Positions 40,119 through 43,150 of a stretch of DNA of 43,150 nt are shown one piece after another. Every line of letters begins with the position of its first letter. Position 1 is the stretch's first letter. The stretch comes from Microbacteriaceae bacterium (GTDB lineage Bacteria; Actinomycetota; Actinomycetes; Actinomycetales; Microbacteriaceae). The translations under genes and the position numbers were made by a program. Where the stretch lies: assembly GCA_947453465.1 (NCBI GenBank), contig CANGGL010000009.1:1-43150 (forward strand), given 5' to 3'. Under the pieces are notes generated by a model. That model had not been told where the DNA came from, ran no database searches, and worked only from the letters and a program-made list of their open reading frames with translations.

Positions 40119-42026
40119 ATGACTCCAGCCATGCCTTCCCAGCTCTTCTATGGTGGCGACTATAACCCCGAACAGTGGGGCAGGGAGGTTTGGCTCGAAG
40201 ACATGCGCCTGATGCGCGAGGCCGGGGTCAACCTGGTCACATTGGCCGTGTTTTCTTGGGCAACCCTTGAGGTGGCTGACGGTGTTTATGAGTTCGGTTG
40301 GCTCGATGAAATCATCGGGTTGCTGCATGAAAACGGAATATCGGTTGATCTTGCGACAGCTACGGCCTCGCCGCCGGCATGGTTAACCATCGCCAACCCC
40401 GAGGTACTACCGGTCAACTATCAAGGCACTCGCCTTTCTCACGGCGGCCGCCAGGGTTATTGCATCAGTTCACCAATCTACAAGGCTAAGAGCGGGCAGC
40501 TCGCTGCAAAGTTGGCCGAACGATATGGCAAGCATCCTGCGATAAAGATGTGGCACGTGAACAACGAATATGGTTGTCACAACCCAATTTGTTATTGCGA
40601 TGTAAGCGCCCTTGCCTGGCGAGAGTGGCTAAAGAAGCGCTATTCAAATCTTGAAGAACTCAACCTCGCCTGGGGCACAAACTTCTGGTCTCAGCGTTAC
40701 CATTCTTGGGATGAGGTGTTGCCGCCACGAGAGACTCCAACTGGCACTTATCCGAACCCAAGCATGACACTTGACTATCGGCGTTTCAGCAACGATCAAA
40801 TCCTCGACCTTTATCTAAATGAACGCGACATAATCCGTGGCTTTGATTCGGTTAACCCGATCACCACAAACTTCATGTCGATGAAGCACACCTCGGTGCT
40901 CGATTACTGGCAGTGGGCCAAAGAGGTAGATTTTGTTGCGACCGACCATTATTTAATGGCCGATGACGAGCGAAACTATATTGACCTTGCGTTTCAAGCT
41001 GACCTAACAAGAGGTTTCGCAGGTGGCAAGCCGTGGTTGCTGATGGAGCACTCGACAAGTGCGGTCAACTGGCAAGAGCGAAACATTCCAAAGGCGCAGG
41101 GTGAGATGCTAGCCAACTCACTGTCTCACGTTGCGCGAGGTTCAAATGGGGCCATGTTTTTCCAGTGGCGCCAATCGATTAGCGGTTCAGAGAAGTTCCA
41201 CTCGGCCATGGTGCCTCACACCGGCGAGAAGAGTCGCATCTGGCATAACGTAAAGGAGCTTGGAGCCAAGCTGCAAGAGCTAAAAGCTTTGGCCGGCAGC
41301 GAAACTGAGATTGCTGAAGTCGCGATGATCTTCGACTATCAGTCTTGGTGGGCGCTTTCGCAACGCAACCTTCCGAGCACCAGCATTTCGTATCCGGAGT
41401 TGGCGCACGATTGGTATCGCGCGCTTTGGGAGCTTGGTCTTCGAGTAGATTTTGTCGCGCCAGGCTCTTCGGCAGCAGAGTTGTCCAACTACAAAGTTGT
41501 GCTGGCACCGATGCTTTATCTTTTGAACACGGATGACGAACAGGCGCTGATCGACTATTCAAAAGCCGGCGGTTCGCTTGTGGTTTCCTATTTCACCGGC
41601 ATTTCAAATGAGGTCGACGCGGTAAAGCTAGGTGGCTATGGTGGCTCTCTAGTTCGCGACCATCTAGGTGTCTTTGTAGATGAGTTCGCACCCGTGCGTC
41701 TTGGTGAGAAAGTGTCCTTGAGCAACGGGATGTCTGGCTCGGAATGGTCACAGTTCGCCACGACATCTTCGGCAGATGAGCTGGCCTCGTATGTCGACGG
41801 GCTTGCTTTAGGTTCGACTGCACTGGCTAAATCGGCAAGTGGACGCGATTGGTATGTTGGCACTCGCCTCGATGATGCTTCGAACCAGCAATTATTTGCT
41901 AGCCTAGCGGCCGAACTGCAGCTAGAACAGCTTGGGGGTAAGGGCGTCGAGGTGATCAATCGAGGTGGGTTACAGCTCTCGATTGACCACAACACCAATC
42001 GGGTGAGCTGGAAGGCAAATGTCTAA
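40119..42026 (+). CDS. GH42 beta-galactosidase
   Basis: This 635-residue glycosidase hydrolyses beta-galactosides. YGGDYNPEQWGREVW at the N-terminus is the GH42 hallmark. The acid/base is Glu150 in WHVNNEYGCH; CHNPICYC resembles the zinc-site cysteines of the family. The nucleophile is Glu310 in LLMEHSTSAVNWQ. A trimerisation-like middle domain and a small C-terminal beta domain follow. No signal peptide is apparent, so it is cytoplasmic. Only 1 nt separates it from the alpha-galactosidase stop. Paired with GH36, it lets the cell use both anomeric linkages. Confidence 0.95.
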   Translation: MTPAMPSQLFYGGDYNPEQWGREVWLEDMRLMREAGVNLVTLAVFSWATLEVADGVYEFGWLDEIIGLLHENGISVDLATATASPPAWLTIANPEVLPVNYQGTRLSHGGRQGYCISSPIYKAKSGQLAAKLAERYGKHPAIKMWHVNNEYGCHNPICYCDVSALAWREWLKKRYSNLEELNLAWGTNFWSQRYHSWDEVLPPRETPTGTYPNPSMTLDYRRFSNDQILDLYLNERDIIRGFDSVNPITTNFMSMKHTSVLDYWQWAKEVDFVATDHYLMADDERNYIDLAFQADLTRGFAGGKPWLLMEHSTSAVNWQERNIPKAQGEMLANSLSHVARGSNGAMFFQWRQSISGSEKFHSAMVPHTGEKSRIWHNVKELGAKLQELKALAGSETEIAEVAMIFDYQSWWALSQRNLPSTSISYPELAHDWYRALWELGLRVDFVAPGSSAAELSNYKVVLAPMLYLLNTDDEQALIDYSKAGGSLVVSYFTGISNEVDAVKLGGYGGSLVRDHLGVFVDEFAPVRLGEKVSLSNGMSGSEWSQFATTSSADELASYVDGLALGSTALAKSASGRDWYVGTRLDDASNQQLFASLAAELQLEQLGGKGVEVINRGGLQLSIDHNTNRVSWKANV

Positions 42027-43150
42027 CCGCAGATTCAACTTGATTCTCGCGGCAGCGTTGGCTGCCGGGTTCGCACTTCGCTACTGGCTGGCCTTCGTCG
42101 TCTTCCTCAACCAGGGATTCGCTTGGGATATGGCGACTTTTGCGAGCTGGATGGACACCATTCGCTCGGAGGGGTTCAACGCGTTTGCTATCGACCCAGG
42201 CATCAACTACCCGCCAGTATTTACCGACATTCTGGCCCTGCTCAATTGGTTGGGGGACCAAACCGGAATTTCGCCCTATCTGTTGATGAAGTGGCCATCG
42301 GTGCTTGCTGACCTTGGCATCGCAGTCGTCATCGCAATCGCCGGTCGAAAGTGGTTTGGCGAGAAGCAGGCACTAATCGGTGCCGTGGCCTATTTGCTCT
42401 TGCCGATCAGCTGGTATGACTCGGCTATCTGGGGGCAGGTTGATTCGCTTTCGATGTTGCCGATGTTGCTCGCGTTGGTCTTTCTTATTGAAAAGAAGCC
42501 CGAAGTTTCAATCGCATTCCTTGTACTTGCTGTAATGACCAAGCCGCAAGGTGCTTTGATTCTATTGATTCTCTTGCCAGTTTTGATTGGTCAATTTCTC
42601 AATCGAGAACTTCGCCTTCGGCGAATTGCCACGTCACTGGCGGCTGGCATTCTTGTCTTTGCTGTGGTCGCCGTTCCGTGGTCCCTAGAAAGCTACTTGG
42701 CTCCTTACAGCCCGACCCTAGCTTCAATTCCCATCATCGGTGATCTCCTTGGTCTGGCGGTTCAATACATCAGTACTGCCGGTATGTTCCCGGTGCTAAC
42801 CGCCAATGCCTTCAACATCTGGGCCGGCGTCGGCAACATTCCGCTCGCCCAGCAAATTCAAGATGGTCACGTCTTCTGGCTCACCGATGAATACCCCATC
42901 TTTGGTTTGCCGGCTCAGGCAATCGGCGGCGTGCTGTTCTTAACTGTCGTCGCAATCATTTTCTGGATGCTAATCAAGCGCCATTCACCAAACCAGGTGC
43001 TGCTCGGTTCGGCAGCTCTTTTAGTAGCCTTTTTCGCGCTGCCGACGCGAGTCCACGAGCGTTATTTAGCCCAAGCGTTCGCCATCCTTGCTTTGGTTTG
43101 GGTTGCGTCGAACAGCCGCCGAATATTCTTGGCTGTGCTCGCGATTGCCA
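42019..43150 (+). CDS. GT-C-like membrane glycosyltransferase, 3'-truncated
   Basis: The frame is open from ATG 42019 to the window end (377 codons visible). About nine to ten hydrophobic helices alternate with short loops. Motifs include an early acidic loop residue (GFAWDMATFASW), YPPVFTDILALLNWLG, LMKWPSVLADLGIA, SAIWGQVDSLSMLP, MTKPQGALILL and TRVHERYL. This pattern is typical of GT-C polyprenyl-phosphate-sugar-dependent glycosyltransferases, including actinobacterial mannosyltransferases. Acceptor unknown. It overlaps the beta-galactosidase gene by 8 nt, so it is probably cotranscribed, which is unexpected for a cell-envelope enzyme. No ribosome site is visible apart from coupling. Confidence 0.8.
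   Translation, partial: MSNRRFNLILAAALAAGFALRYWLAFVVFLNQGFAWDMATFASWMDTIRSEGFNAFAIDPGINYPPVFTDILALLNWLGDQTGISPYLLMKWPSVLADLGIAVVIAIAGRKWFGEKQALIGAVAYLLLPISWYDSAIWGQVDSLSMLPMLLALVFLIEKKPEVSIAFLVLAVMTKPQGALILLILLPVLIGQFLNRELRLRRIATSLAAGILVFAVVAVPWSLESYLAPYSPTLASIPIIGDLLGLAVQYISTAGMFPVLTANAFNIWAGVGNIPLAQQIQDGHVFWLTDEYPIFGLPAQAIGGVLFLTVVAIIFWMLIKRHSPNQVLLGSAALLVAFFALPTRVHERYLAQAFAILALVWVASNSRRIFLAVLAIA

Noticed and set aside
1-43150. CRISPR arrays, insertion sequences, prophage genes, toxin-antitoxin pairs
   Set aside because: None were seen. The only tandem repeats are coding repeats in the surface protein.

Overview
The window looks like the chromosome of a small-genome actinobacterium, most likely a Microbacteriaceae member of the freshwater Luna type (Rhodoluna/Aquiluna-like). 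This is inferred from the gene complement, a base composition that looks moderately GC by eye, actinobacterial TAnnnT -10 elements, several probable leaderless genes, and the linkage of a Tad-type secretion cluster to topA-tmk-holB. No 16S gene is present, so genus-level placement is a guess.

Layout. (1) 1-1600: the 3' end of a Tad/Flp-type secretion cluster (T2SSF protein, DUF4244 pilin-like peptide, two TadE-like minor pilins), in the order known from mycobacteria. (2) 1631-7642: topA, tmk, holB and a secreted TAP-like hydrolase, tightly packed. (3) 7738-9848: a DUF485 protein and an ActP-type acetate symporter, ended by a strong terminator; then an MpaB/DUF2236 oxygenase. (4) 10921-16491: an accessory-looking block on the minus strand. 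It holds a large secreted protein with six InlB-type B-repeats and an OmpA-like C-terminus, plus a two-component system. It ends at a tRNA-Thr(CGT). (5) 16586-19636: a CoA-transferase and a metal P-type ATPase on the minus strand. (6) 19668-31285: mostly plus-strand housekeeping genes: an MBL/beta-CASP protein, two tandem PBP4-type DD-peptidases, a semialdehyde dehydrogenase, an aldose epimerase, a PiT phosphate transporter behind a PHO box, DUF1737, YjdM, an SDR, DUF998 and an LLM flavin oxidoreductase. (7) 31343-42026: a galactoside catabolic locus: galT-galK and a DeoR regulator on the minus strand, divergent from two sugar permeases, a solute-binding protein, a GH36 alpha-galactosidase and a GH42 beta-galactosidase. 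(8) 42019-end: a GT-C-like membrane glycosyltransferase running off the window.

How the genes work together. The galactoside locus encodes uptake (without its ATPase), release of galactose from alpha- and beta-galactosides, and the GalK/GalT steps of the Leloir pathway; galE and the transporter ATPase are not in the window. A DeoR-type dyad straddles the probable -10 of the transport operon.

The most interesting candidate system is the two-component system with the InlB-repeat/OmpA surface protein. The response-regulator promoter and the surface-protein promoter each carry the same dyad (TTCAC-N4-GTGAA), 30-31 nt upstream of a TAnnnT -10 box. This suggests a self-regulated surface-protein switch. 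No CRISPR array, transposase, prophage or toxin-antitoxin pair was seen.
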